From Trichoplax adhaerens (lineage: Eukaryota > Placozoa > Uniplacotomia > Trichoplacea > Trichoplacidae): DNA of 64,000 bases. Made by a program: the position numbers and the translations under genes. Every line of letters starts with the position of its first letter. Within the stretch, counting starts at the first letter, position 1. The DNA lies in NCBI RefSeq assembly GCF_000150275.1, contig NW_002060943.1, forward strand, positions 4,236,008 to 4,300,007, in the 5' to 3' direction. Shown in pieces: positions 1-13,900 of the stretch. The notes below the pieces were generated by a model, which ran no database searches, was not told the DNA's origin, and saw nothing but the letters and a program-made list of their open reading frames with translations.

Positions 1-102
1 TACTTCTTTACTGGAGTAAAAGAATAACTCAGTTTTGCTTTCTTATTATACTTTAAGATATAAAAGGTATCTCAACTTATCTACTTAAATTTGATATTCC
101 AG

Positions 103-1684
103 CCAAATACCGTGTAATTATGTGGGAACTGCTATTAGGTAAGTTACTTTGTAAACCATTGTAAGTGATGCTTTAATAACCATTAATTGAATAAATTAGT
201 ATTTACTTTAAAGTATTTATACTGTAGTGTAACTATTTCACAGTACTCATTCAGAAAGCAAAATATTTGCTAATAGTTGCAATGTGATCTCATCGATTTC
301 GGATATCGATGATAGTATAAGTGTTACTGAAAGAAAAGATTGAATGTTCCTAAGCCTACTTATACTAGAAATAATAATACAATAAATTGATACCAGTAAA
401 GCTTATTTATTCTCAGGATATAGCATTACTTCATATAGGAATTTTACCGAAACACCGAGAATGTCATACATTTATAACGACTCAGTTAAAGGAATCATAT
501 CATGATCTTAAACGTGCGGCTTTGATTACGAATAAATCTGTTGACGAATCCAACAAGCCCAATTTGTTAATTAGCGTTTACTCATTAGAGCAAAATATTA
601 ACCTAAATACTTATCAGGCAAGTATTACATTACTTTGATTATATTATTATACATAACAACGATTTTAATACCATAGATTACGAAATAGCATTCTAACGGG
701 CTAAATTACATCCTTTTCATAAATATTTGCTCTTTAAATTCGTATAGGATTTTTATACTGTGAGTGAACCTATAAAACCGCTTGCCCGGTTAATTTTTAA
801 TGTTGTTAAGCTAGAAGAAGAAGCCTATATGATATTTCGCTCGTTTGTAAAGTTACAGCAAAAGTGGTCAACATATACGAAGGCATTGGTAAATTTTCAG
901 TTATTATGCATCTTTCACTGTACTACAATGTCGTTGCAAAATGATATTATTAGCAGATGGCTGTACTCCATGACTTGCTAGACTATGAATGCTTGTGTAA
1001 ATAATTAATTTTATTGCTTCTTTGCTGCTATATTAATGTTTTAAATTATTTTAGCAACTTCAAATGCAACACTTCCTGGAGCTAGAAGACCACGATCTTT
1101 ATCAATTTCTTGATAGCTCAAAGATTCTACCGTCATTGCCACTCTCAGAGTAATGAACATCAAACTCTATACACTTATTTGCACATTCGAAAGTAATGTA
1201 TACTGGAAAACACTTAAAGCCAGCTTATTGTCTTTAACTTTAATTTTATATAGGTGGTTTGAAACCTGTTATGCTGGAATACTACAAGATTCTACATTAC
1301 ATCGGTAGTGATTTTGTTCATTGAATGATATGTAAATCATCCTATTATGTTAACGACTGCAATAAAAAATTTTGACATATGTGTTATAGGATCCTGGATA
1401 AAGTTATCGCTGGTTCCAGACTTATTTTGTTGTTTGTAGCTATTACTATTTTGATATCTTTCAAAGAATCTATTATGACATGCAACGAAATCGAAATGCT
1501 ACCTAAAATAGTCAATGTATGTCACCTAACCTTGAAAAAATAATGTTAGCAATTGTTGTTTATAGCATTCAATTGCATTATCTGACACGTTATCATACTT
1601 AAATAGATTCCCTATGACAGAAGTGAAGCCATAGCGGCAAAATCGATCGAAACTTGGGAGAGATATGGAAGCTTATTAATATAG
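103..1684 (+). CDS. TBC1D7: TBC1 domain family member 7-like protein, 3' part (5' end outside window)
   Basis: TBC1D7 is the third subunit of the TSC1-TSC2 complex, which restrains Rheb and mTORC1 at the lysosome. Exons I can join: 103-138, 439-617, 748-888, 1055-1149, 1254-1304, 1390-1516, 1607-1684. All phases agree, giving about 234 residues (human 293). Matches to the human family include KYRVIMWELLLGILPKH, QHFLELEDHDLYQFL, WFETCYAGIL followed by LDKVIAGS, and the end IPYDRSEAIAAKSIETWERYG, in the expected order. The TBC arginine-finger position (SVYSLEQN) has no Arg, as in other TBC1D7 proteins, so a scaffolding role is more likely than RabGAP catalysis. Intron 439-617/748-888 has a GC donor (CAG|gcaagt). 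The N-terminal exons lie left of the window. Family assignment is confident; the exact exon edges are hand predictions. Confidence 0.88.
618..747 (+). other. GC-AG intron of TBC1D7
   Basis: The exon ending TATCAG is followed by gcaagt at 618, a strong match to the GC-donor consensus, and the next exon starts after tatag at 747. The frame is preserved (phase 0), and no GT near the exon end gives a better join. GC-AG introns are a small minority class in animals. Confidence 0.65.
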
Positions 1685-4600
1685 CAAGTAAAAGTTGTAC
1701 GTTAAATGATACAATCTGTAATATTTATTAGCTTGGGTAACGTAGCAGAATAATCGTTAGGCTACTGTCTATATTGTCATTTAATGTTGAATTAGATGTT
1801 TTATAACTTATACAACGCGTTATTATTATAACAGGAGAAATTTTTTATAATCAATGACCGTCAAACTGGTTATTACCTTTGCAAAAATCCTTCTATTTTA
1901 TAGGTCCAAAAGGTGTAATTACAGTATATTATATTTTATTGATGATTACAATTAATCAGTTCCATTATATTTGTAATTTACTGTTAGTTAACATTTTATT
2001 TTATTGAATCGAAGTAGATCTATTCGTACAAGATGGATAAACTTGTAATTGTTCTATCAAGGTATTGATATGTGTAGTACGTATAGATATGATGTCTAGT
2101 TGCCTGTCTGTCGCTACTACAGTACGCTGATCCAGAAGTCGGTGCATGCGTAGCTATTAAAAAATTGGAGGTATATCTTTAGTTGTAGATACTGTCACCT
2201 ACATAGAAAAATACACAATTTATTGATATTTTGCAGTTACAGTGATTACATAAAAGACAATTCCAATTGGAGCGTTGCTTCAACTAGTTATTAAAAATGA
2301 ATTTCGTCTTATTGCCTACATGTACTCTGAAAATTTCATATACACTGTGAATATGGTTTTCTTGCAATGTATGTGATATGCAACTTTTTACACACACTGC
2401 GCTAGCAATACTCGTTTTTAGTATCTTGTACTGAAAATAACGGATAATAGGACACTATATAGAATATTGATCTATTAAGAAGTTAGATGTTTCAAACTTA
2501 AGCATGTATAGGTAATATAAAGTGTTAGCAAACTTTACAATTACGGAATTAATAAAATAATGCTTTTTAGACTGCATAGGACATATTTACTTATGTAATG
2601 TATATGCCTGAAATGCTGTAATGACAGGTTTCACTTAAAATTATTTGACTATCAAATACGTTGAATCTGGAATGAGGCGTGGGTGTTTGACTTTTGCCCG
2701 CAAAACATGGCATTTATGCGTCATTCTATGTCAATGATAAATGCGCATTGAAATTCTTATTGTTCATAGCTGTTAAACGACAACTGTCTTTCACCGAAAC
2801 TGCTGTTATGAATTTTATACTGCAAGTATAAAATTTAACTGTTCACCAGGATAGTCATTACATGTGCAGATGGTCTCGATGTGAAGGATAATGCAAACTT
2901 AGGCGATACCTTACTGACCTAACCATCTTTGTTTAAATAGCATTATTTGCATATCGTTAAATTACCCGAATTTGGCGATGTTTGCTGAAGCTTTGCTCGA
3001 CTCTATTAAAGTTGGAATTTGGAATAGGTACAGCTGTTTATTCTTGAAATTTGGACGTTGAGATTTGAACTATATCTGTTTTAGGGAGCTAGTGCAAATT
3101 TGTAGTAGGGTATCTGATCGGAATTTGTAAAACTGCGGAAGATTCGATTAACTTAGGTTATTTTAATCATTCTTCTAGCTACTTACATCTATGATTATAG
3201 CCTTACTAATAAGGCGAGATCAATATATTTGACCTTAGTTTCTTATTTGCGGCCATTATTAATTGGAGGTAACAGATGAAGTCATTTGTTGACGTTTTGC
3301 TAAATCCTGACGTATGAAAATTGCGTAAATGCAGTTCAAATTGAGGCCATTTCTTACTTTTAAAAGGTTCTAGAAATGTTATTGTAAACAATTATCTACA
3401 ATAATATGACTGTAGATCTGAATTAAGTAATTTTATATTTTTGAAAGCGATTACTAAGCTGCAGCGTTATAGCAAAACTAGATTGCATGTGCATACAGCA
3501 TAGTTAATATCGAATACATAAATGATCCTTGTGCCCCAGTTCTTTACTTGATTATAAGCAGATTAGACTGGAACATACTAATCTATCTACTAAATTGATG
3601 TAGATGTAGCCATTCTGATCAAAGCTATCCTAGAATATTCTATCTGTAATAGGTGATTTCCTAGCAAACTAACGATCACTATTCTAGATTGTATTCTCTC
3701 TTAATTTCTTTAGTTCACATGTCAGTTTTTTATTCTTCTATCATTGTCTTGTTTGCATATTTTATTGTGATGGTCAGTATCAACAAACCGCCCCTTGTCT
3801 ATTATACTATCATTGTACAAGGCAGTGAGAAAGCATCTACGGCAATATGCTGTGAAATTATTAACCGGCAAAGCTATAGAAGATAACCTTAAAATGTTCG
3901 TCTAGTCAATGAGAATAACAATCATTGATCAGCATAACTCCTTCCCCTTACTATGACGTCAGGTAGGCCATTAATACGCAAAGTGATTATGCTAATTCGA
4001 GAAGTAGTTTAGACTAGAAGCATGGAAATGGCTATAATACAGCTATGCTAATGACTATCAATAGTGATCGATTTGGGGAATTACTTGATGACTGTAACGG
4101 AAAGCTAGAATAATAACTCAACGTATAGCATAGACAGCTCAGTTAGCCAATAGTTATTTTAATAATAATCATTGTTTCATTCGTCCATTACCTTTATATT
4201 AATAGATCATTTTAAAATGACTATTTTGTAATTAAAAGTATAACTATTGTATCCATTCTTAATTGGTAATTATTTTAGAAATTACATTGGCAACAGGGAG
4301 ATAACATCAATTTATCTATCGATTGAAAATTCAGAATTACTTTATTGTCACTGGTTACAACGTATTCTTGACTTGTGTGTATAACTTTTTATCTAGCATA
4401 TTAGTCTAATTTTTTTTATGATTTGCCTTTGTCTTCGTGACTGTACACAAAGGCAAGGTAGAATAAGGAGTACAAGGTGGACAAGAAATTAGTGTACGAT
4501 TAAGTTAATCACGTTTAAAACGTCATATTGATAACTTAATAGCAACCCCGTTGAGGAAAGTAGCGCAAGGTAAAACTTTATGATAGAAATTTTATATCTA

Positions 4601-4965
4601 AAGATTGAAAAATCGTCGTTTATTATTCAGTTTCTAGTACTAATCTTAATGTTAGGATACAATATTTCTCTATCAACATTGAGGATTCTGATTTTATTCA
4701 ATCATGGCTTCATTTTTTAGCATTGTTCGCTCCTTATTTTCTTATTGAATTCTCCTTAACCGATTCAAGAATACACATATACAAGCACTTCAATAGAATT
4801 GGGATCGTCGAGATCTCTTGGCTATTATCGTGTTAGCTCCAGCTAGCAATATTTTTTTGGCTACTTTAACCCATCCAAGTTGAAAAACCCACATCGATTT
4901 CGATTGAAATCCTGGTGACGATAAATTATACCGGTTGTTGCTGCAAGACTTCATGTTGGTCAGTC
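1685..4965. other. Intergenic region, no gene seen
   Basis: About 3.3 kb between the TBC1D7 stop and the RASEF start codon, both on the plus strand. The open frames here are short, lack homology I recognise and show no compatible splice partners. No RNA gene or clear repeat was recognised. The RASEF promoter and 5' UTR presumably lie at the right end. Confidence 0.55.
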
Positions 4966-7900
4966 ATGGAAGACTTGTCAACGCAAGAAATGCATCACTT
5001 AATTCGGCAGAAATTACAAGAATTGTTCTCAATATGTGATCCAGATAATCAGGGCTATATCACACTCGATGATCTATTAGTTCAAAAAGATCAATTATCT
5101 ATTCCATCGGAACAAATGGGTATTATATTTGAGGCATTAGATAAAGATGGGCAGGGTTACCTGACGATGGAAGCATTTGTCGATGGCTTAAGTACTTATT
5201 TGAGCCAAAATTTAGGTGGTGGTACTCAATCTCATGGCCAAAATGAAGCAAGTACGGATGATAAAGAACACGCGTTGCCAAATGTTGAAAACATAAACCA
5301 AGAACAGGAGTTAACCACGTATAGAAATCATAATATAAATAGCCTCATCGCCAATGCTGAGTCGGCAATCGATCAGGAAGATACCGTCTTTGAATGTGAT
5401 TTAAGTGGCGATGCAACAACAGATGCTGAAATTGAGGAATTTCTATCGGAAATGGGAATGAGAAACAATGCAAAGTAAGTTGTTATATTACTGTTTTGCT
5501 TAGGGATATCCATTTGATTGATTTTTTTTTTCTGGGACCCTTTGAATCGAATGAAGCTATTGTGGAAATAATTCGATAATTTATATTAACGACCATATTA
5601 TCCATTTCACGAACTATGACTCATTCTACTTGAGATTATACATTTATCTTCTTATTTTAAAATTAGCTGCAGTCTATAACGGCGTGGTTCTCTAACAGCT
5701 AAGCCAACAATTTTAAATTAAATCACAGTCATATCGCCATCATTTTACTTGGCATTCTTCCCTTAGTTCATTCCTGACCATATTTTTAGTGAATAATTTG
5801 TTAGGGTAGAATTAGTTCAAAAACCAATTCCAATGTTCACATTTACAACGGTCTTTAAGTAATTCTGAATAAGTTTCTTCTAGCTATTAAGCTCTGATAC
5901 AAGGAACATACGAATATGACCATATTCAATTTACCTGTATTTTCATTAAAAACAGCCGAGGATTGGTTAATGATTTTATGGCTATTTCATATCCATATTG
6001 ATTTCTTTCTAAGAAATTACTTTGCATACTAAATACTCATTTTACTGCAATTCAGCATTCAAGAATTAATAATCAACTTTAATTCTACAGCAAATTAATT
6101 GGTTACTAAGATATTCTATAAATGATAGCTGCAGCAGATTAATCAACTAAACGTTAAATACACTCGGTTATTTCGATAGATTTTCAATAGATGATAGACA
6201 ATGATAGCAATGCAAGAGACGAGTCTGATTTGTAGTTTATATTATTTTTATATTCTGGAGTTATCTTTTCCCCTGCCATTTAGCACTTCATTTAACTCTA
6301 TATGATTTCCTTACTCAATACGAATTCGTAGCCATCGATGATCGTAGTCACTGCTTGATTAAATCAAGTAGTCGTACCTAATGTTTTATGATATTTCTAT
6401 TCATTTCCCGAGTACCTGATACGACGTGAGTACAAATCTGTACTTTAGGTGTCATCAATGAACATAGCTTAGTTTTAACCGCTGATTCGTGTTAACGTTG
6501 ATTTGTCAATTTCTATACTGTACTATGACAGGAAGAAGCCATATTTATCAGACTTCATGTTTGCGATTGGCGTATAACTTGTTAGTAGTAAACAAGAGCT
6601 GTGCCAAATTATCATCCCCACCTGGTCCTCATCTAGATTTTAGTCTTTAATATTATTTTATCATCGTCGTCCATTTCCAACAATCATGATCGTAAAGTCA
6701 GCTACGTATCTTGAAATACGTTGCATAATTCCCTAATCTCATTTTAAGTCTTGATAATAAGACAAAAAATCTTAAAAGCACGTTATTATCATTTACTGTT
6801 GCTGACAGTGCCTGCTGCTTTTATTATATGCATTATGAATCATCATTATTGTTGGCATTCTTTGTCATCTTTCAAGAAGTAAGCCAACCAGCTGCGTATA
6901 TCTTACACCTAATCCCCTAGATAAAGTGAATACTGTCGGATACATTTACAGTTAGTATGTCAATGGATCAAACATGCTACGTTAATCTTTTTCGATATTA
7001 ATAAAATTCCTTCCGCGAATGAATAGCTCGGAAGCAAGATGGGGGTCTTTGCCTGTGATTAGTGGACAACAACAGGATATAAACATCGTGGTCTAGATAT
7101 TATATAATTCATTTTAAATTTAACAGTGCCCTAATTGCTCAGGCCATAACGTTGACCGTCTGTGTATGGTAATTAATTGGAATTTATTTGCCTTTCTCTT
7201 AGCAATGAAAGCTTTAGCTGGCTACCGTATAGATCACTTTCCCTCAATTCATTACTGTACCCCAGTACTTAATTTTAATCTAATCCAAAATTTTACCTCG
7301 TTCTTGCCAAGGTTATCGAATAGACATTTGCTGCCAACATATTTCTATGTTACCCGAATTATCTCTTCCTTAAAAGTATAAAGTAGTCGGTGTAACATCT
7401 AAACTATTGATAACCCCACTAATCATTCTAAAAGCTTCCGCCAGTTATTGTCTACCTATGCAAAAATAATGTCACTAATATTTAAGATAAAAAACTTGCT
7501 ACATTTTATAGCTGTCTCAGGTGATCGTTTTTTATATTCATCTTACGTAATATTTATTTACTGAGTGCCGGTAAAAATTAATTCGACAAATGGGATGCGA
7601 CGATTAAATATCACTTAGATAATTAAAGCTACATAGATCATATAAGTTGTCAGTATTAGAAAATGTTAGATAAAATAAATTAAGCAGACAAGATCTTAAT
7701 ATCTTCGTCCGATATTATCTAGGAGCAAAATCATTGCGGAAGGCGCATACCGTACTTAATAATCATTACAAACAAATAGAAATTCGGGGTAGAATGCTGT
7801 ATACGTATTCTATTCGGAAATAGAATATACCGTATCACAAATTGAAACTCTTAAAATAATTTTCGATCTAATTTTATTCAGAACTTGAGGTTTCACATTA

Positions 7901-10900
7901 GTTTGGAAAAAGATATGATCGATAGCATCTTTGCAGACAGAGAAAAGTCAATTTTACTCGTAAAGAGAAATGTTGCATAAAAAGTCAAAGATAATTTATG
8001 AGTTCAAACTAGTTTGTTTTTTACTTTGGGTCTTTCAATTGCTCTATCCAGCCTAGCAATTGAACGTTACGGCACAGAAATAGAACAGAGAATTGAGAAA
8101 GAAAATTCTCAATTACAGACGATACTGTGCTTCGCTATATCAAAGAAATCATTAAATCATAATGTTAGATTGTATCTTCCGTAGAGTAGTTGTCATTATT
8201 TTTCACTGGATAGATTGCCACATCGCCCTGAGTTCTATTCGTGTAGCAGCTGCCATCTATTGGACTAGCAGTATATAGTCATGCTTATGCACATATGCAT
8301 ATTAGGATATTTAAGATGAGGGAAGATGTTATGGTGGGTGTATATTGCCTAGAATAGCAATCATTTTTTTCGTTTTAATACTGTAGATTGCCATGTCGTC
8401 CTCATTTCATTCGTAGAACTTCCCGATATGAATCGGCTATAGAGCTTAGCGATGAAAATGGCCATCGTGCAAGATTTTTTACATATGTATATCTGGACAT
8501 TTTAATGCGAGATGAGCGTTGATGTCACTTTTACACTAGATGTGTCAAAGTAAAAAAAGAGAAGGCTGGGTACAAAAGTCGATATTTCCGGTCAATATCA
8601 TCACTTGTCATTGCTTATTGCTTACTAATTTGAAAGAATTAATTAATACTCTATTTCGGATATCTTACTTGGGCCTGGTACATATTGATAGACAGATAAA
8701 ATATCGAATCCATCCCGACTGAACTATAAACTATCTTCAATACGGTGCCTACTGTCGCCAACATCTCTAGTCATTTTCCACAATAGATTAAATAATGATG
8801 AGAAAGAAATAATATGGTAAAGAGAAGGGTATTGTTTATTTATATCGTAATCCTATGATAAGATGTCATTTATTATTGTTACCTTAAGATCTGCTCCATT
8901 GATTGTCCGATACGACAACAACATTATTATCTTAACTATAATGTAACGGATCGGGCATTAGAGCACTGTATTTTAGTCGATGAATGAAGAAGGTCATTGG
9001 AGATTTGATTCCTTTCAAATCTAGTAATATCTTTTCGTTCTTTCTTTCTTAGCCTAACAATTAGTTAATTTCTGGGTTCTTTTACTCGTTAACTTTTCAA
9101 TACACGTCAAAGTGTATTAAAATACAAGCAGGAAACTTGGATAGTATCGATTCAGTAAGCGAATCACTCAAGGGAGGGTTTAACGGCATAAGTAGGGATG
9201 ACAGAATAATGTAAATGATCTTTTTTTTTTACAGTAAGACAACGGTATAACTTAATTACAAATCCTTATGTTACTCTTGATCGTAATATTATATTCGACG
9301 AACGTGAAAAGATGATAATATACAGTAATAGCTTTGAATAACTTGATTTTAGGAGCGTATTAACCCGTTGTTTTTATACATGAGTAATTGATGCGATAGG
9401 TAATGATGAAAAGGAATAGAGAGTATTAAAATACGAATCGTTTTCTAGTCTATTGGATATTGACGTGTTAGAAGTTTTCGATATATGAAGAGAAAATTAA
9501 TTTAATTAGCAGCATCCTATTTGGCTAAGATCCTTTTACCGTGACTACTTCCGGCGATGCTAAATCATATAAGTTCACATTTTGGGGAATAATTAGTAAT
9601 TGCAAGTAATCTATACGATCATGTTTGCAAACCATGTCAGTAGACAGCTTAGCTGACAAGATAACTCTAGTTTAACTGCTGATCTATATCAAGAAAATAC
9701 CATCTAGTAGCTAAATTACCGTTGAATATAAATTCTGTCTTAGATGCTTATTATGGGCGGCAGTTATTTGCTACTATTCTCATGTTTTCACCGTTGCAAT
9801 AGAATGATTAATCAATCACTAAATTTGGCTTCATTAATTATAGTAGCAGAATAGTGTCTTGAGCTAAACCTCAGGTGGCCTTATATTTATTTTCAGTGAT
9901 TTATGACTGAATAGAAATGTGGCCACTGATAATTAATTAATGAATAAGCCTATTAGCGGATGTTGATGTAGTAATAAGAAAATAATCATAAATTGTTCAG
10001 TATTACATGATGGGTAAATTGAAGACTTTCGTAAGAACTGAATATGATAATCATTACTTTATAGGTACGAGAAACTGCTAAAAATAATATGGCCAAAAGT
10101 CAGAAATGATCCTAATATGTCGCCGCTATTTGAAGAATTTGTTGAATTAGTTTTTCTCGATATTCAAGAAGCCAAGACTAACTCTGATCATTTAGAAAAT
10201 GCGCTAAGAAAGTAAGTGAAATACGAGCACATCGATGGCAGAACTATTATTATTTTGATATACCGGTATTATATGAGGTCTATTTATAGGGAATAAAAGT
10301 TGGACTTTATCTGCTATAGTTGTAGAAGATTTTACATGTAGCGTTATCGAGATATTTTTTTCGATCTAATTTCTTGTATTTAGCTTAAAATTCATTACTG
10401 TAATCAATTTAACTATAATAATCATGTACCACCAAAGATATTGTTCTCATAGCAAGACATGCGGTACTCGTATATAGGAAATATCAATTGATATTTAATT
10501 AAAATTTATGATAATGCTATTCATCAGTTGATATACACTTCTATTGAATACTCTTCTCTTTATTGCTACTATAGAATTAGTTTCTTCCATTGTAGCTTAT
10601 TGTACTATAGTATAGAATAAAAAAGTAATATTTTAAAGTTAATTGACTTCTAATTACCAGCAGTTTTAGTAGAGTAAGGTTTACTATTTGCTCTTGAAAG
10701 AATGATTCGATAGCTAACACTATGAAATAATGAAAACTTTATGCGGTGATCAAGCATTATTAATACTTCATTAGTAAAGAATAAAGAAATATTTTTTTAT
10801 TTTTGAAAATATTGATGATGTTTTGACCAAGTTAAGAATATAAATTTATGATATGCCCCGTGCTTAAATCTTCTTTCATATTTTTTGGAAAAATGTAGTA

Positions 10901-13900
10901 AATATGAAGAATACGACAATGCTATGAAGTCTTTATTTGATGAAATGGAAATACAAATCATTAAAGAGAGAGAAAAAGCTAAAAGAGAGGTACCGCAATA
11001 CCTGAATTACGGATTAAAATTAACTCTAACTGCTTAAGGAGATTAGATTTCAAAAGTTTCTTCTTTACTTTACTGCATATAGTTGTTACTTTCTTCAATT
11101 ACATATCGTGAAAAATTAACTTTATAACATGGTCGCTAAGACATATCATTACTTTTGGATCTATAGGAGGAGGTAAAGGAAAGAAAGATTCGCGAAAAAT
11201 TACAACAAGAACTAAACGAACGAAATAGATTATTACAAGAAGTCATTAACACCAAAGAAAAGGTGTGTAAACGTTATTGATACCCGTAATTATCGAGATA
11301 GAATCTTAGAAATAGCCATTAAACGTATATCCGAATCATATCGACATTGTCATAGCATACGGTGCAGAATATTAATATATCTCTTGTAAACTATGGATAC
11401 CCGTGCTTACTGAGATAGAATCTTAGGAATAGCTATTAAACATATATCGGAATCATATCAGCGTTATTGTCGTATACGATACAAAATATTAGCGTACTTT
11501 TGTAAACTTTTCGGTATTTTTCGAGTAAGGTTTATAGTAATAGTAATTTATATCTAGTTCGAATTAAATTATTATTAGTCATGTAAATATGTACAAACAT
11601 TGATATGATTGAGAAAGACTTTAATATTTGGTGTAATTAGTAACGTAATATCATGAAATAGTAGATATTTCCAGCTAAAGACCGTTTCTACACGTATACT
11701 AGAGTTTTAATATTTCCATTTTAACTCATTATTATACTAATTATAAAACACAGTTAAGACATAGGATAGAACAATTATCAAACGTGGAAGATGAACATAA
11801 AGAAGAAAAGGAACGATTACTGAAAGTAAGCATTGTATCCTATTGCACCTTCTCTACTACGTATATCTCGTAGATAGATCGTCATCCAAGGCTATCTATT
11901 ATCCTTGATTATTATGCTTGTACTACTACACTAGGAAAATCGAGATCTATCAAAATTATTAAAAGAATCACAAGAGATAGTTAAAGTTCGACAGAGAGAT
12001 ATAGAGAGATTAGCAGAGGAAAGTGAAAAGCAAAGAAAGGCTAGAATTAAGTATGCTCTTACTATTCTGTACTAGCCAAATCCTATCATTCATTTCTCCT
12101 AAAGCCTTAATTTTTACTTCGTAAGATGATAGTCAACATTTACAGCCTATCTCTGACTTATTGAAACTACTTACAGGACAACACTTCGTATGTCAGCTGG
12201 ATTAGCCAAAGAACATGAAAGCCTCAGGACGCAATTAACAAAATTACAGTAAGTAAAGCCAAAGCAATAGTTATCATGAATTAAAGTTTGAATGTAAATC
12301 AATGACAGTTAAAAGAATGCATTCCTTCAGGTAAGTATTTCTGTTCTATTTACTCCGAAATTTGCATGAGTAAATTCTCAGAATTTGCTTGTAGTTCTAT
12401 TTATATTTTAGTCCTATATACCATGTATACAGATCCATTATTCAATGTACAAGAGTGAGTAGTTGAGATTCGTTACAAATTTTCTTATTATTATCCGTTG
12501 AGAGATCTTTGTGTTGGATTAAGAGAAACTATCTCATTCGTATCTAAATAATCGATAATTTTTGTTTTTCTAATATGGGTATATCCTATGTGTAGTTAGC
12601 AATAATTGCTTTGCTCGTATGCCTGTTAATTGATATATGAATTTGTTAGCTACAGATTTTTAAATAATTTTTAATGCAATACTGACAATCTAAGTGATAT
12701 CATAACGATAGAACAGTTAAGGAAACTTTTTACTGGCAGTATTTCTACGCTAAATACTAAAAAAATAATCTTAGGGAAATGAATCAAAAATTAAGAGATG
12801 ATAAAGATGCATTAATACATGATAGTAGCCCTCCAGCTACAAATGGTAATCGGTCTATCCAGGTAAGCTAATCAAGATAGGGTGGAGAAAAATAAACTGG
12901 TAGTAAAGATTAGTGATCATAGCATTTAAAGATTAAAAATTTACAGGCCTCCATACTGCCAGACAGCTGGAAAGCTGAAAATCATTCACATATAAATGGA
13001 CAACAGAAGGGTAGTCCCACGTTAGCAAAGGTAACTATGATTGTATTGCACGTTATTTTGATCTTACATCTTTTTTTAGCTCACTAAAACTTAATTTCTT
13101 CAAATTTAGTTATGTCATATAATAATATGTCAAAAAATCGAGCTCTTCCTTTATATCTATCTTGATTTGTTTGCTAGAGATTAGTTGGTGGGAATCGTCC
13201 ATTGTCTAGAGCTGGTTCTTTAATGTCAAAGTATTTCCCTCATGGCCGAAAACGGCAAGAGTAAGTTAAGAGTAATGTAAAATTGTTTTATTCTTTCGTT
13301 TTGAAACGTTTAGCTATTTTTTTACCACGGATTTTTAATTTCAGAGAAGTAGTTAGGTATAAATGTCATTAATGGTACAATACAACTAGTTCAAACATTT
13401 CCTGTAATTTAGCCAACTCTATAATTTTTACAAGGCCTCTTCGATTACCTAATGAAGGTCAAGCCAAGCGTAACCTCTGATTTTAGAGAGAAATTCCCTC
13501 TAATTTTCGCTTTCTGCGATCGAATACAATAAATTGTGCTAGCTTATGATCCTATTTAATACGCTTTATTTGCGGCCTATTTCCATTTCTAAGATCGATC
13601 GCCATAAACTGTGTTAGTTTAAGATTTAATCTCCATATGTTTTACTTATTGTCAATTTCGCCTTCTGAGATCGAATACCATGAATTGCGCTAGTTTATGA
13701 TTCTATATTCATATGCTTTTACTTACTCCCAATTTCGCTTTCAAAGATCGAATGTCATAAATTTAGTTTATGATTTTATTTACATATGTTTTACTTACTG
13801 CCTATTTCGAGAGCGAATGTCATAAATTGCTCTAGTTTTTGATTTTACTATCATATGCTAAAATTACTACCTATTACGTTTTCTGAAATCGAATATGAAG

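Noticed and set aside
387-438. Open frame upstream of the TBC1D7 exon read as coding
   Set aside because: The frame stays open from 387, but splicing after tatag at 438 restores the family sequence LLLGILPKH exactly. The earlier part is intron.
4915-4965. N-terminal extension of RASEF starting at GTG
   Set aside because: There is no ATG before 4966 in this frame, and the added residues (Cys-rich) have no counterpart in the family. Treated as 5' UTR.
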